64,000 nt of DNA from Paraflavitalea sp. CAU 1676 (GCF_029223285.1 NZ_JARHUJ010000012.1:295979-359978); one strand, 5' to 3'; numbered from the stretch's first letter, positions 38,222 to 47,020 are shown. Program-made: numbers and translations. The notes: generated by a model from the letters alone, not told the origin.

Positions 38222-40378
38222 ATGAAAAAAAACTATATATTACTTTTTATGAGTTTTGCAGTAAGTACGGCCACAATGGGGCAGGGAAGCTATCCAAATA
38301 CCCGGAAAACAGATCAAGTCGATGATTATCATGGCGTAAAGGTGGCCGATCCCTACCGTTGGCTGGAGGATGACAATAGTGCCGAGACCAAGGCCTGGGT
38401 AGAGGCCCAGAACAAAGTGACCTTCGACTTCCTGAATAAGATACCCTACCGGGCGCAGATGAAGAAAAGACTGGAGGAACTGGCGAATTACCCCAAATAT
38501 TCCGCCCCCGACCGCAACGGCGAATACTATTATTTCTACAAGAACGACGGACTCCAGAACCAGGCGGTCCTGTACCGCCAAAAGGGTCTGGACGCGGCCC
38601 CCGAACTGGTGATGGACCCCAACAAGCTGTCGGCCGAAGGCACCACCTCGCTGGCCTATTTCAACCTGTCGAAAGACGGTAAATACGCCGCCTGGGGCAT
38701 ATCGAAGGGCGGGTCCGACTGGCGCACCCTGTACGTCCGGGACATGGAAACAGGCAAAGACCTTACCGATTCCATCCTGTGGGTAAAAGTGTCGGGACTC
38801 GACTGGCAGGGTAAGGGCTTCTATTACAGCCGCTATCCCGCGCCCGAAAAGGGTAAGGAACTGTCGTCGAAGAACGAAAACCACCAGGTTTGGTTCCACA
38901 CCGTGGGCACGCCCCAGGAGCAGGACGAGCTGGTGTACGAAGACAAAGCCAACCCCCAGCGCTTCCATTTCCTGAGCACCAGCGAAGACGAACGCCTGGC
39001 CTACCTGTCGATCAGCGATCGCGGCAAGGGCTTCGATGGCAATGCGCTTTATTACCGCGACAGCAAGGGCGGCGATAATACTTTCAGACCCATTGTGGCA
39101 GCCGTAGGGAAGTTCACTTATAGTCCTATCGACAACGACGGCGACAAAATCCTGCTGTTCACCAACGATGGCGCTGAGAAAAATAAGGTGGTGCTGTTCG
39201 ACCCCGCCAACCCGGCCAAAGAGAATTGGAAAGTGATCATCCCCGAGCAAAAGGAACCCATCCAGAATGTGGGCACCGCCGGCGGACGCCTTTATGTGAG
39301 CTACCTGAAAGATGTAACTACCCGCGTATACGAATATGATTATAGCGGCAAACTAATCCGTGAGATCAAACTGCCCGGCGTTGGTACGGCCGGTGGTTTT
39401 GGTGGTAAAAAGGAAGATAAATTCTTCTTTTACACCTTTACCTCGTTCACCTTCCCGCCAACGATCTATACATATGATATCGCTACGGGTACCAGCACGG
39501 TATTCCGTCGGCCGGAAGTAGCCTTCAATCCCGAAGACTACGAAACCAAACAGGTATTCTATACCAGCAAGGATGGCACTAAAGTGCCGATGTTCATCGT
39601 GCACAAGAAGGGACTGAAGCTCGATGGCAACAACCCCACGATGTTGTATGCTTATGGTGGTTTTAACATCAGCATGCTGCCTTCCTTCAGTTCAACGCTG
39701 ATACCCTGGCTCGAGCAGGGCGCGGTATATGCCGTGGCCAACCTGCGTGGCGGAGCCGAGTATGGCGAAGCCTGGCACGAATCCGGTATGCTGTTTAAAA
39801 AGCAGAATGTATTCGATGACTTTATCGCCGCAGGCGAATACCTGATCAAAGAAAAGTATACATCGAGCAAGCGACTGGCAATACGCGGAGGTTCCAACGG
39901 CGGATTGCTGGTAGGCGCGGTGATGAATCAGCGGCCCGACCTGTTCAAGGTGGCCATTCCGCAGGTAGGCGTAATGGATATGCTGCGCTTCCATAAGTTC
40001 ACCATCGGGTGGAACTGGATTGCAGAGTATGGCAGCAGCGATAGCGCAGATCATTTTAAGAATCTTTATGCCTATTCGCCCATCCATAACCTGAAACCCG
40101 GCTTACAATACCCGGCTACGATGATCACCACGGCCGACCACGACGACCGCGTAGTACCGGCGCACTCGTTCAAGTATGCAGCCACCTTGCAGGCTATGCA
40201 CAAGGGGAGCAACCCGGTGATGATCCGCATCGACACCAACTCGGGCCATGGCGCCAGCAATACGGCGAAGGCGCTGGAAGGCATTGCGGATATCTATTGC
40301 TTCACCTTCTCGAATATGAACTTTACGCCGAAGTTTAAGACGGGTACAGGTGATGGCGGTCAAAAGAAAGGGTTTTAG
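38222..40378 (+). CDS. Prolyl oligopeptidase (S9A), exported
   Basis: This serine peptidase cleaves short peptides after proline. The 718-residue precursor has a signal peptide (MKKNYILLFMSFAVSTATMG). It then has the start of the family (YPNTRKTDQVDDYHGVKVADPYRWLEDD), a beta-propeller (about 80-440) and an alpha/beta-hydrolase domain. The catalytic Ser is in RGGSNGGLLVGAV, the Asp in DHDDRVVPAHS and the His in NSGHGAS. The protein should be periplasmic. It stands alone and is followed by a hairpin at 40450-40480. TAATCTTG at 38195-38202 is a weak -7 candidate. Confidence 0.95.
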   Translation: MKKNYILLFMSFAVSTATMGQGSYPNTRKTDQVDDYHGVKVADPYRWLEDDNSAETKAWVEAQNKVTFDFLNKIPYRAQMKKRLEELANYPKYSAPDRNGEYYYFYKNDGLQNQAVLYRQKGLDAAPELVMDPNKLSAEGTTSLAYFNLSKDGKYAAWGISKGGSDWRTLYVRDMETGKDLTDSILWVKVSGLDWQGKGFYYSRYPAPEKGKELSSKNENHQVWFHTVGTPQEQDELVYEDKANPQRFHFLSTSEDERLAYLSISDRGKGFDGNALYYRDSKGGDNTFRPIVAAVGKFTYSPIDNDGDKILLFTNDGAEKNKVVLFDPANPAKENWKVIIPEQKEPIQNVGTAGGRLYVSYLKDVTTRVYEYDYSGKLIREIKLPGVGTAGGFGGKKEDKFFFYTFTSFTFPPTIYTYDIATGTSTVFRRPEVAFNPEDYETKQVFYTSKDGTKVPMFIVHKKGLKLDGNNPTMLYAYGGFNISMLPSFSSTLIPWLEQGAVYAVANLRGGAEYGEAWHESGMLFKKQNVFDDFIAAGEYLIKEKYTSSKRLAIRGGSNGGLLVGAVMNQRPDLFKVAIPQVGVMDMLRFHKFTIGWNWIAEYGSSDSADHFKNLYAYSPIHNLKPGLQYPATMITTADHDDRVVPAHSFKYAATLQAMHKGSNPVMIRIDTNSGHGASNTAKALEGIADIYCFTFSNMNFTPKFKTGTGDGGQKKGF

Positions 40379-40449
40379 CTAGACTCGCCCGGCGCAGCAG
40401 CAAATGCAACCTGCGACCCGCTAATCATATAACTGGCCTTTGCCACAAG

Positions 40450-40480
40450 TGCCGCTCCTTACGGGGCGGCATCTTCTTTT
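40450..40480 (+). terminator. Probable terminator after the prolyl oligopeptidase gene
   Basis: TGCCGCTCC pairs with GGGGCGGCA around TTAC (one mismatch in the stem) and is followed by the T-rich TCTTCTTTT. Confidence 0.6.
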
Positions 40481-40546
40481 GGGGCCGTTAGCTTGCAGGA
40501 ATTATAGGACAGCATTTTTTGTTGACCCGCCGTATTTCTGCCAGTC

Positions 40547-40578
40547 TTGCGCATTTATGAACCGCTTGCTTATTTTTG
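40547..40578 (+). promoter_or_regulatory. Predicted promoter of the RmlD-like gene, near-leaderless
   Basis: TTG at 40547-40549, a 21-nt spacer, then TATTTTTG at 40571-40578, an exact TAnnTTTG. The ATG at 40583 lies only 4 nt after the box, so transcription would begin at or next to the start codon. Confidence 0.5.
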
Positions 40579-40582
40579 CCGT

Positions 40583-41479
40583 ATGAAAGTACTTGTTACT
40601 GGAGCCAATGGACTATTGGGACAGCACCTCGTGATGCAATTGCTGGAAAAAGGATTTACGGTGATCGGAACCGGTAAAGGCGATGCCCGTCTGCATCCCG
40701 AAGGCGTTGGCGATCGATATACATATCGTACACTTGATGTGAGCGACCCGTCAGATGTGCAGGAAGTGATGGACGCCGTGAAGCCGGAAGTGGTGGTGCA
40801 TGCCGCCGCGATGACGCAGGTAGATGAATGCGAACTGGCGCCCGAACAGTGCGAAAAGATCAATGTAACCGGTACATCACTTGTGCTCGCAGACGCAGAG
40901 TTATACAGCAGCCATTTCATATACATCTCTACCGATTTTGTTTTCGACGGGGAGCAGGGTAATTACAAAGAAGACGACGACCTGAAACCCATCAGTTATT
41001 ATGGGTTTACCAAGATGCAGGCCGAAGCGATGACAGAAACCAGCTCTATACGCTGGGCCATTGTACGTACCTGTCTGGTATACGGCGATACGCTCGAGGG
41101 TACGCGCAGCAATATCATATCCTGGGTGAAGGACAGTTTGGAGCAGGGTAAAGACATCAGGGTAGTGTCCGACCAATGGCGTACGCCCACCTTCGTGGAA
41201 GACCTGGCCAGAGGCATTGTACTCATCATAGAACAAAAGGCAACGGGAGTCTACCACATATCCGGGAAAGACCTGTTAACCCCCTACGATATCGCTATTC
41301 AAACTGCCGATCTGTTGCAGCTCGATAAAAGCAAGATCACCAAAGTCGATGCCTCCACCTTCAAGCAACCGGGCAAACGTCCTCCCAAAACTGGCTTCAT
41401 TATCGATAAGGCGCGTAAAGAACTCGGCTTCGAACCCGTGAGCTTTGCGGAAGGGTTGAAGAAGATGTTGGGGATCTAA
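40583..41479 (+). CDS. RmlD-like SDR-family sugar-nucleotide reductase
   Basis: This is an extended short-chain dehydrogenase of 298 residues, closest to the dTDP-4-dehydrorhamnose reductase (RmlD) group. The N-terminal VLVTGANGLLGQHL binds NAD(P). VVHAAAMTQVDECE, YISTDFVFDG and the catalytic YYGFTK are in place. Later text resembles the RmlD substrate domain (VVSDQWRTPTFVEDLARGI, GVYHISGKDLLTPYDIA). No rhamnose-pathway partners (RmlA, B or C) are next to it, so the substrate is uncertain. The start is taken at the ATG at 40583, which agrees with the promoter. It is transcribed alone. Confidence 0.85.
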   Translation: MKVLVTGANGLLGQHLVMQLLEKGFTVIGTGKGDARLHPEGVGDRYTYRTLDVSDPSDVQEVMDAVKPEVVVHAAAMTQVDECELAPEQCEKINVTGTSLVLADAELYSSHFIYISTDFVFDGEQGNYKEDDDLKPISYYGFTKMQAEAMTETSSIRWAIVRTCLVYGDTLEGTRSNIISWVKDSLEQGKDIRVVSDQWRTPTFVEDLARGIVLIIEQKATGVYHISGKDLLTPYDIAIQTADLLQLDKSKITKVDASTFKQPGKRPPKTGFIIDKARKELGFEPVSFAEGLKKMLGI

Positions 41480-41523
41480 CAAAAACAATCAAAGTCAGGT
41501 TGTAAATAGATTGAAAGAAGTAT

Positions 41524-41832
41524 ATGAATAGAAAAATTAAGAGTTTGGAAATAATAGGGGTCATTAATGATAGGTTGAACGCTAACCACGATGTTATCGT
41601 TGAACTTACAGACTCCAAAAGGTATATTGCGACATTCTTTACTTTAATCAATATTCAATACTTAATGACACACTATGAGCAAAATAGTGGTGAATGTAAT
41701 AATGGCTCTTTTTTCTGGGCATCAGATATGTGTATCGTTAAGGTAATTGATGAAAAGGTTATAACAGAAGCCATAAATACTATGTTAGAGGACCTTTATT
41801 TTGACAACGTGTTCACATTGATAGAATCCTAA
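41524..41832 (+). CDS. Small hypothetical protein, A+T-rich, possibly immunity-like
   Basis: This is a 102-residue cytoplasmic protein without signal or membrane segments. The DNA is clearly richer in A+T than its neighbours and uses many ATA, TTA and AAT codons, a sign of recent transfer. Recognisable text (IIGVINDRLNANHDVIVELTDSKRYIATFFTLINIQYLM and FFWASDMCIVKVID) resembles short Bacteroidota proteins of unknown function that often occur near polymorphic toxins as orphan immunity proteins. This is inference from style, not an established assignment. It is followed by a T-rich hairpin at 41872-41900. Confidence 0.6.
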   Translation: MNRKIKSLEIIGVINDRLNANHDVIVELTDSKRYIATFFTLINIQYLMTHYEQNSGECNNGSFFWASDMCIVKVIDEKVITEAINTMLEDLYFDNVFTLIES

Positions 41833-41871
41833 GCTGGGTAACGTTGGTAATGTTTTGATTGAAGTTGGTAG

Positions 41872-41900
41872 AGCGGGTTTAACGACCTGCTTTTTATTTT
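41872..41900 (+). terminator. Terminator after the small A+T-rich gene
   Basis: AGCGGGT pairs with ACCTGCT (one G-T wobble) and is followed by TTTTTATTTTT. It lies 39 nt after the stop and just before the convergent S51 gene's stop at 41907. Confidence 0.65.
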
Positions 41901-41906
41901 TGATGA

Positions 41907-42572
41907 CTACTGCCCAAACAGCTTCCAATTCCCCTCCGAGATTACTTCAATAGTGCCGTCAGTTACTTTGAGCGCAGTTTGATCATCAATCGCATAAGAA
42001 GGCATGGGTAGGGCGGCAGCCAGCTTTTCCAAATTGGCTAAGGAGTTGTTGGGAAACCACTCATGGTCCAGGTGAGGATGGATGGCAATATCAAGCAGTC
42101 CCAAAGATTTGTCGGTTTCACCAGGCAGCGTGTGGTTTCCATAGGTGGTTCCATATCGGGTCATGATCATGCTCCCCGCACTCAGGCCTACATACACAAT
42201 CTTGCTGAGCAACGATGGCAGGAGCGCTGCCAATCCGGATAGCTGCATCCAATAGGTCAAGTACTGACAGTCGCCACCACCAACCAGTAACGCATCAGTC
42301 TTTTGCAGTAGGGGAACCCAAAGCTCTTCTTTGATGCTGGGCAGCGCGGTGAGTTCCAGCAATCCCAAAGACTTCCAACCCATTTCGCAAAAGGGATCAC
42401 CCAGCGATCCGTTGATCACCCTTCGGGCCAGGTCACCACCTCCGGCTATGGCGTATATTGCGGTGGGTATGAATAGGGCGTTTGCCTCGGCAATGGGTTT
42501 GCCCAGCAGGTCAACCAATGCGTTGTGAATACTCGGATTGCTGATCCCGGCAGAGGTGAGCAATTGCTTCAT
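41907..42572 (-). CDS. Peptidase S51 / class I glutamine amidotransferase-like protein
   Basis: This 221-residue cytoplasmic protein has the flavodoxin-like fold of dipeptidase E and cyanophycinase (family S51). The nucleophile elbow VGLSAGSM holds the catalytic serine at about 130-137. DALLVGGGDCQYLTYWM and the later HPHLDHEWF region (a candidate for the acid/base histidine) fit the family, whose best-known member splits Asp-X dipeptides. The exact substrate is not predictable. It stands alone on the minus strand. Confidence 0.85.
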   Translation of the reverse strand: MKQLLTSAGISNPSIHNALVDLLGKPIAEANALFIPTAIYAIAGGGDLARRVINGSLGDPFCEMGWKSLGLLELTALPSIKEELWVPLLQKTDALLVGGGDCQYLTYWMQLSGLAALLPSLLSKIVYVGLSAGSMIMTRYGTTYGNHTLPGETDKSLGLLDIAIHPHLDHEWFPNNSLANLEKLAAALPMPSYAIDDQTALKVTDGTIEVISEGNWKLFGQ

Positions 42573-42746
42573 GATTTCTTTCTTTGACGGTTATGCAGGG
42601 CCGCAGGCGCATACGATCCCTTTCCGCAGCTCTGTACTACGAAAATGGAACAATAACCGCTATCGACCAAGGGGCCAATGCGACAGATTGCAGGTTGTTT
42701 GCGCTAACCTGAACTGCAGGCAGACAACAATGAAGGGAGGCTGCCA

Positions 42747-44162
42747 CTATAATGGCTGGAACGCCTGAGCTGTTGTATAAATAGTGCCATTACGCAACAG
42801 CGTTTTCCGGGTGAGGCTTTCGATCTTACCGCTTGCGTTGCGGACGATATAAACCCTCGAGCTATTGGGGCCATGGTCTTTGTTGAGGTCCACGATCGTA
42901 AACACATCGGGCTTCAGTTCTTTCAATTGGTAGTGCTGAACTGCTTTACCGGGTTCTGTTCTTGTCCAGGTAAAGCCATTCGCGGCATAGGTAATCGTCA
43001 AATGGTTGTTGTATTTGCCTGCCAATCCTGCATAACGGCCGTTAAGGTTACTTGTTGGGGTATTGGTTGAATTGTTTTCGTCAATCAGCCATTCCACCAC
43101 TTCCTGCTCCGCCGGGGATGATGGCGCTTTTGCGATTTCCTTTAATATCATCACGCGCACGGCTGCCAGCGCATCTGTTTGTCTGGTCAGCGAATCCGGT
43201 ATCACACCAGTTCCTTCCCAACCGGTATTGGTATAGGGGCCAACCACCATTTTGAACGGAAGGAAAACAACCAGATTATTATCGAGCGGTGCATAGGTGC
43301 CGGCAATACCTGCCCCGGCGGTGGTATCGCCAACGATCGCTGCACGGTGCAGTTTCTGCATGGCATACGCAAATCCCTCAGCCGCAGAGCCGGTGCCCCT
43401 GCCCACTAAAATGTAAACCTTGGCGCCTGGGTTCCTTTTTCCCGGTACGTATGAATAGGTCCATTCCTGCACGTCCTTCGTGCGGTCTTTATAAAAGCCA
43501 TTCAGGTAAAACTGCTCATTGCCTGCTTCATAAAAGTAGGAAGCCAGGAAGCGCCCCATTTCACCAGAGCCGCCTCCGTTGGAGCGGATATCGATAATTA
43601 CATGTTTACTGTAGGCCGCTAAATTCATCGCGGCAGCCGCCGTTTCAAAGGCTTCCTGTTTGGCAAGGAAGGGGCCGGGAAAATTGATATAGGCGGTCGA
43701 GGTAAGGGCATCCATTTCAACCGACTTAACGCCATAATTGCCACGTCGCAAGGATTCCGTTTCTGAATTAGGAGCCTCCTCGCCATTTGAGGGGACTGTT
43801 AAGTTTTTGAACAGGTCAGCATTCGCAAATATATTCAGGTGCACATCGCGGTGCACTTTTGCCAGATCACTAGTCAGCTTGCCGGCTAATGCCGATTCAT
43901 TAAGGTTATTATACTTGCCTTCAGATAGGTTTTTCAGTAAGGTGCTTTGGTACTTTTCGGAGATCGTGGGGAACGGATATTTGTCGACGAGCTCGTTGGC
44001 CAGTTTATGGACAATGCGCTGCACATTATCGTTGCCAACAACCTGGGTATAGGAAGGAGCCGCAAAAATTAATAAGAAAGATAAAACAGGCAACAGGGCC
44101 TTGAGGGTTGACGATAGTTTGGCAGTAGTCTTAAAGTGGGAATTGCTATTCGATTGGCGCAT
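42747..44162 (-). CDS. S41-family peptidase, exported (IRBP/tricorn-like)
   Basis: The 471-residue precursor starts with a long signal region (KALLPVLSFLLIFAAPSYTQ). An N-terminal helical domain (KLANELVDKYPFPTISEKYQSTLLKNL) is typical of the retinol-binding-protein-like group of S41. The catalytic domain follows: HVIIDIRSNGGGSGEMGRFLASYFY, the nucleophile in GRGTGSAAEGFAYAMQKLHRA, and GDTTAGAG. The last ~90 residues form a separate beta-rich domain (GKYNNHLTITYAANGFTWTR). Such enzymes trim C-terminal or damaged peptides in the periplasm. The gene has no partner, but an unusual symmetric operator-like array lies 139 bp upstream of its start. Confidence 0.88.
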   Translation of the reverse strand: MRQSNSNSHFKTTAKLSSTLKALLPVLSFLLIFAAPSYTQVVGNDNVQRIVHKLANELVDKYPFPTISEKYQSTLLKNLSEGKYNNLNESALAGKLTSDLAKVHRDVHLNIFANADLFKNLTVPSNGEEAPNSETESLRRGNYGVKSVEMDALTSTAYINFPGPFLAKQEAFETAAAAMNLAAYSKHVIIDIRSNGGGSGEMGRFLASYFYEAGNEQFYLNGFYKDRTKDVQEWTYSYVPGKRNPGAKVYILVGRGTGSAAEGFAYAMQKLHRAAIVGDTTAGAGIAGTYAPLDNNLVVFLPFKMVVGPYTNTGWEGTGVIPDSLTRQTDALAAVRVMILKEIAKAPSSPAEQEVVEWLIDENNSTNTPTSNLNGRYAGLAGKYNNHLTITYAANGFTWTRTEPGKAVQHYQLKELKPDVFTIVDLNKDHGPNSSRVYIVRNASGKIESLTRKTLLRNGTIYTTAQAFQPL

Positions 44163-44300
44163 TATCTGGGTTGTTTTTGGAAGTTACCAGCAAGCCAATC
44201 GCTCGCCCAAGATAAAGAAAATTATTCCAGGATGCGTCTTGAGAACATGTAATTCGCTGTATAGCGAATGCCATCAAAAAAATCCCAGGCAATCCCCCCA

Positions 44301-44330
44301 TGTCATGTTTTGTCATGACATAACCTGACA
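44301..44330. promoter_or_regulatory. Symmetric four-half-site array TGTCA/TGACA
   Basis: The layout is TGTCA-N5-TGTCATGACA-N5-TGACA. All four half-sites are exact and are mirrored about the centre at 44315/44316. Such spacing (inner dimer site flanked by two outer half-sites) suggests cooperative binding by a dimeric or tetrameric regulator in the shared upstream region of the S41 and M15 genes. Confidence 0.45.
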
Positions 44331-44494
44331 CGCTCAAAAATTCACTCCGTAAGATTTGGAGACCTGCAATGGCTTACAGTAGGTTTGCTATACAGGAGGC
44401 AGGAGAAGAAAAGGACTCGCCGAAGGTGCAAGAGCAATGGAAAAAGATCAACGGCGGAGCATGCAAAAGGCACCGCCTCCCAGCCGCTCCCGTA

Positions 44495-44527
44495 CCCGCT
44501 CCGTACCCGACCCGTACCGGTCCCGTA
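44495..44527. repeat. Short tandem repeat with CCCGTACC core
   Basis: Imperfect copies of a 10-12-bp unit follow one another: GCTCCCGTACC, CGCTCCGTACC, CGACCCGTACC, GGTCCCGTA. A related motif in reverse orientation (GGTACGGTC) is found at 63258-63313 in another non-coding stretch. Confidence 0.6.
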
Positions 44528-44696
44528 TAAATAGCACAACTTTTGAAAACAGGCCTCTTACACCAAAAGCGGAAGGGCAGCTGGTGCACCTACAGGTTGT
44601 GAAACGCCGAACCAATAAAACGGAGACGCACCAAAATCCAGTTACGAGAATTGCCCCGCTTAGTTGTATTTTGAGCCTATAATTGTTGTCAATCCA

Positions 44697-45506
44697 ATGT
44701 ATAGTCGTCGAAGCAAAATAAACATTCAGTCCATAAAGCACCGTGCCTTACTGGCCCTGACTTTCATCTTTCTAGGTCAACTCGCACAGGCCCAGGATGC
44801 CACCGCTCCCAACACCGCCCAGCGCCTGCTGAAAGCCTATCCCGACTGCATCTCCGTTATCAACAACAACCAGGTTATTTTTAAGAACGGCATCCGCCTG
44901 CCCTGGGACGACGGCAAACAAAAGACCCTGGAGCAGCAATACGCCCAGGCCGACCTACAGGATCAGTTGAACACCGTATATGTTAAAGGGAAAACGCCCC
45001 GGCCCGCCGAACTGGATGATCCCGGCCGCATCCGCAACGATAGCTTCTTTAAAGCCATGTACGGCGCCACCCCCGCTGAGGTACAAAAGAACTTCGTGAC
45101 CATCACCTGGCTGCCTAAAACAGCGCCACAACAACTAAAAGTAACTCGCATCAATGGAGTAGATAAAAAACTGCAGGCGGTGTCGGATGAGTTGGAAAAG
45201 TTACCAGCCATGTTGCCCTATTTGCAAAAAGCGGCCGGTACCTATAGCTGGCGCGTCATTAAAGGCACCACGCGGCTCAGCACGCACAGCTATGGCATAG
45301 CCATCGATATCAATACAGGATTCTCCAACTATTGGCAGTGGGACAATAAAACGACCGACGAATCAAAGAAGATCCCCCAATACATTAACCGCATTCCCTG
45401 GGAGATCGTCGAGATCTTCGAGAAGCACGGCTTCATCTGGGGTGGCAAATGGTACCACTACGACACCATGCACTTCGAATACCGGCCTGAGTTGCTGGCA
45501 AACTAA
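44697..45506 (+). CDS. M15-family metallopeptidase (D-Ala-D-Ala carboxypeptidase-like), exported
   Basis: This is a zinc peptidase of the M15 family, which trims peptidoglycan peptides. The 269-residue precursor has a basic start and hydrophobic signal (HRALLALTFIFLGQLAQAQ). The zinc ligands are seen in STHSYGIAIDINTG (His and Asp) and WYHYDTMHFEYRPEL (second His). The frame could start 11 codons earlier, but the ATG at 44697 gives the better signal. The protein should act in the periplasm. It is divergent from the S41 peptidase across the repeat-rich gap. Confidence 0.88.
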   Translation: MYSRRSKINIQSIKHRALLALTFIFLGQLAQAQDATAPNTAQRLLKAYPDCISVINNNQVIFKNGIRLPWDDGKQKTLEQQYAQADLQDQLNTVYVKGKTPRPAELDDPGRIRNDSFFKAMYGATPAEVQKNFVTITWLPKTAPQQLKVTRINGVDKKLQAVSDELEKLPAMLPYLQKAAGTYSWRVIKGTTRLSTHSYGIAIDINTGFSNYWQWDNKTTDESKKIPQYINRIPWEIVEIFEKHGFIWGGKWYHYDTMHFEYRPELLAN

Positions 45507-45559
45507 CTGGCCTTACCTGCTTTGCATCCCGGTCGCAGGCAAAATCTCCCAACCTTGCC

Positions 45560-45919
45560 TCAGGGCACTTCTACCGCATCATACACCTCCAGCTCATGCG
45601 CATGGTTGATAGAAGAGAACAGCAGAGGCTGACCGTTATCCTTGAACTTCGTGAAGCGTATCTTCTTACCCACCACGGCAAGATTTTGCGGCAGGTTCTT
45701 CAGGTAAACAGCATTGGTGCAATTATAGATTGGCTTGGGGTCGCTGCTACCGAGGTTGCATAGAAACCGGTGATCGGCAGGGTTGGGGTTCTCCACCAAC
45801 GCCGCCAAACCAAAGTTAGACTGCACCGCGATGGTAACCGTGGCCGCAGGTTGTTTGTCCTTTTTGCAGCCGCCTGCGGCAACCGCGCCAACAACCAACA
45901 ATGAGTAGAGATACTTCAT
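45560..45919 (-). CDS. Small hypothetical lipoprotein
   Basis: This is a 119-residue lipoprotein with a clear signal and lipobox (MKYLYSLLVVGAVAAGGC, Cys18) followed by the charged KKDKQ, which tends to mark export to the outer membrane or surface. I start at the second ATG of the frame (45919). The mature part (NFGLAALVENPNPADHRFLCNLGSSDPKPIYNCTNAV) has two cysteines that could pair. I do not recognise a family. It stands alone, convergent with the M15 peptidase gene. Confidence 0.7.
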   Translation of the reverse strand: MKYLYSLLVVGAVAAGGCKKDKQPAATVTIAVQSNFGLAALVENPNPADHRFLCNLGSSDPKPIYNCTNAVYLKNLPQNLAVVGKKIRFTKFKDNGQPLLFSSINHAHELEVYDAVEVP

Positions 45920-46006
45920 GACAAGCATTTTTTCGTTGACCTAATTTCCTCCAAAAGAGTTGCATGTCCGTCCTGAACTGTCCTTTTATTTGACGTATAC
46001 GATATA

Positions 46007-46045
46007 AAACAAACGGCATACCCCAATGGAGTATGCCGTTTGTTT
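46007..46045 (-). terminator. Terminator of the arginine deiminase operon
   Basis: A 15-bp perfect stem (AAACAAACGGCATAC with GTATGCCGTTTGTTT) and a 9-nt loop lie just after the ctlX stop on the minus strand, where the second arm runs into TTTGTTTTATATC. Confidence 0.85.
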
Positions 46046-46062
46046 GGGAAGGACTGCTTCCT

Positions 46063-46983
46063 TTATTCTGTAATAAGTCGTTCCAGGAATACTTCCGCCA
46101 TCATACAGCGGGCGCTGCCCCCGCCATTGGTCTCGATGGTTTGCAGGGGAGCATGCACGATCCGGTTATAGCTACGCAGCCGGTTAACCTGCTCGGGCGC
46201 GAGGGAGTGGTAAGCCTGCGAACTCATCACCAGCAACGTTTCACCCTGTATACTGGCCACCTGCAGCATATTACCGGCAAAATGGTTCATCTGGTCGAGC
46301 GTAATGGGGATCAGTTCTTTGCCCGATTGATCGATGGTATTCTCCAATAATTCACGCTCCTCCGCTTTCAACACCGCATCGAGGCAGATCACCACATAGC
46401 GGTCGCCCACACACATCACCACATTAGTATGGTAAATGGCCTGGCCCGTAGAACCAAACGCATCGAAGATGATGGGTTGAAAATCCATCGCCCGGCACCA
46501 TTCTTCCACGATGCCCCGGTCGGTACGCGGACTCAGACAGGCATAGGCCAGCTTAAGGTCGCGGTCGAGCACCATGCTGCCCGTTCCTTCCAGAAATCGG
46601 TTTGCAAGCTCGTAGTGCGTGAGGTCATAGGTTTGTTGAATGACGAATCTTTCTTTCAGCTTTTCAATCACATGCGGCTTGCGCTCCAGCCGGCGGTTAT
46701 CGGCAAACATGGGATAGAGGCATACCGTGCCATCGGCATGAAAAGAGATCCAGTTATTGGGGAAAATAGAGTCGGGGGTATGGGGCTCGGGCGTATCGTT
46801 GACGACCGTAACGTCCACACCGTTGTTGTGGAGCATGGATACGAAAGCGTCGAACTCTTCCTGCCCTTTCTGCTGGGCCTGGGCATCCTGGCCCGGCACC
46901 TGGAATTCATTGTTGACGGCCGTTTGGGCATTGAAGCCAAAGTTGACCGGTCTGATCATTAAGATATATGGGGTAACTGACAT
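46063..46983 (-). CDS. ctlX: Citrulline utilization hydrolase CtlX (amidinotransferase fold)
   Basis: The 306-residue protein is of the arginine deiminase-related CtlX type, proposed to hydrolyse citrulline to ornithine with release of ammonia and CO2. The N-terminal YILMIRPVNFGFNAQTAVN is characteristic. PHTPDSIFPNNWISFH holds the substrate-binding acid residues, the general-base histidine is probably in AIYHTNVVMCVG, and the nucleophile is the cysteine in GGSARCMMAEVF. It follows the arginine deiminase gene by 37 nt and shares its terminator, so the pair forms an operon. No signal peptide is present, so it is cytoplasmic. Confidence 0.88.
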   Translation of the reverse strand: MSVTPYILMIRPVNFGFNAQTAVNNEFQVPGQDAQAQQKGQEEFDAFVSMLHNNGVDVTVVNDTPEPHTPDSIFPNNWISFHADGTVCLYPMFADNRRLERKPHVIEKLKERFVIQQTYDLTHYELANRFLEGTGSMVLDRDLKLAYACLSPRTDRGIVEEWCRAMDFQPIIFDAFGSTGQAIYHTNVVMCVGDRYVVICLDAVLKAEERELLENTIDQSGKELIPITLDQMNHFAGNMLQVASIQGETLLVMSSQAYHSLAPEQVNRLRSYNRIVHAPLQTIETNGGGSARCMMAEVFLERLITE

Positions 46984-47020
46984 GATGTATTCCGGATATA
47001 GTTTTTAATAGAACAGGTTC

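Larger units (their letters stand above)
44163..44696. other. Non-coding stretch between divergent S41 and M15 genes
   Basis: This 534-nt stretch has no convincing gene; the short frames across it contain no recognisable protein. It holds an inverted repeat ATTCGCT-GTAT-AGCGAAT at 44252-44269 and the symmetric TGTCA array at 44301-44330. It also holds a short tandem repeat built on CCCGTACC at about 44495-44527. Confidence 0.6.

Noticed and set aside
44342..44741. Small overlapping frames on both strands around the CCCGTACC repeats
   Set aside because: They depend on the repeat sequence, show no family text, and overlap the promoter region of the M15 gene.
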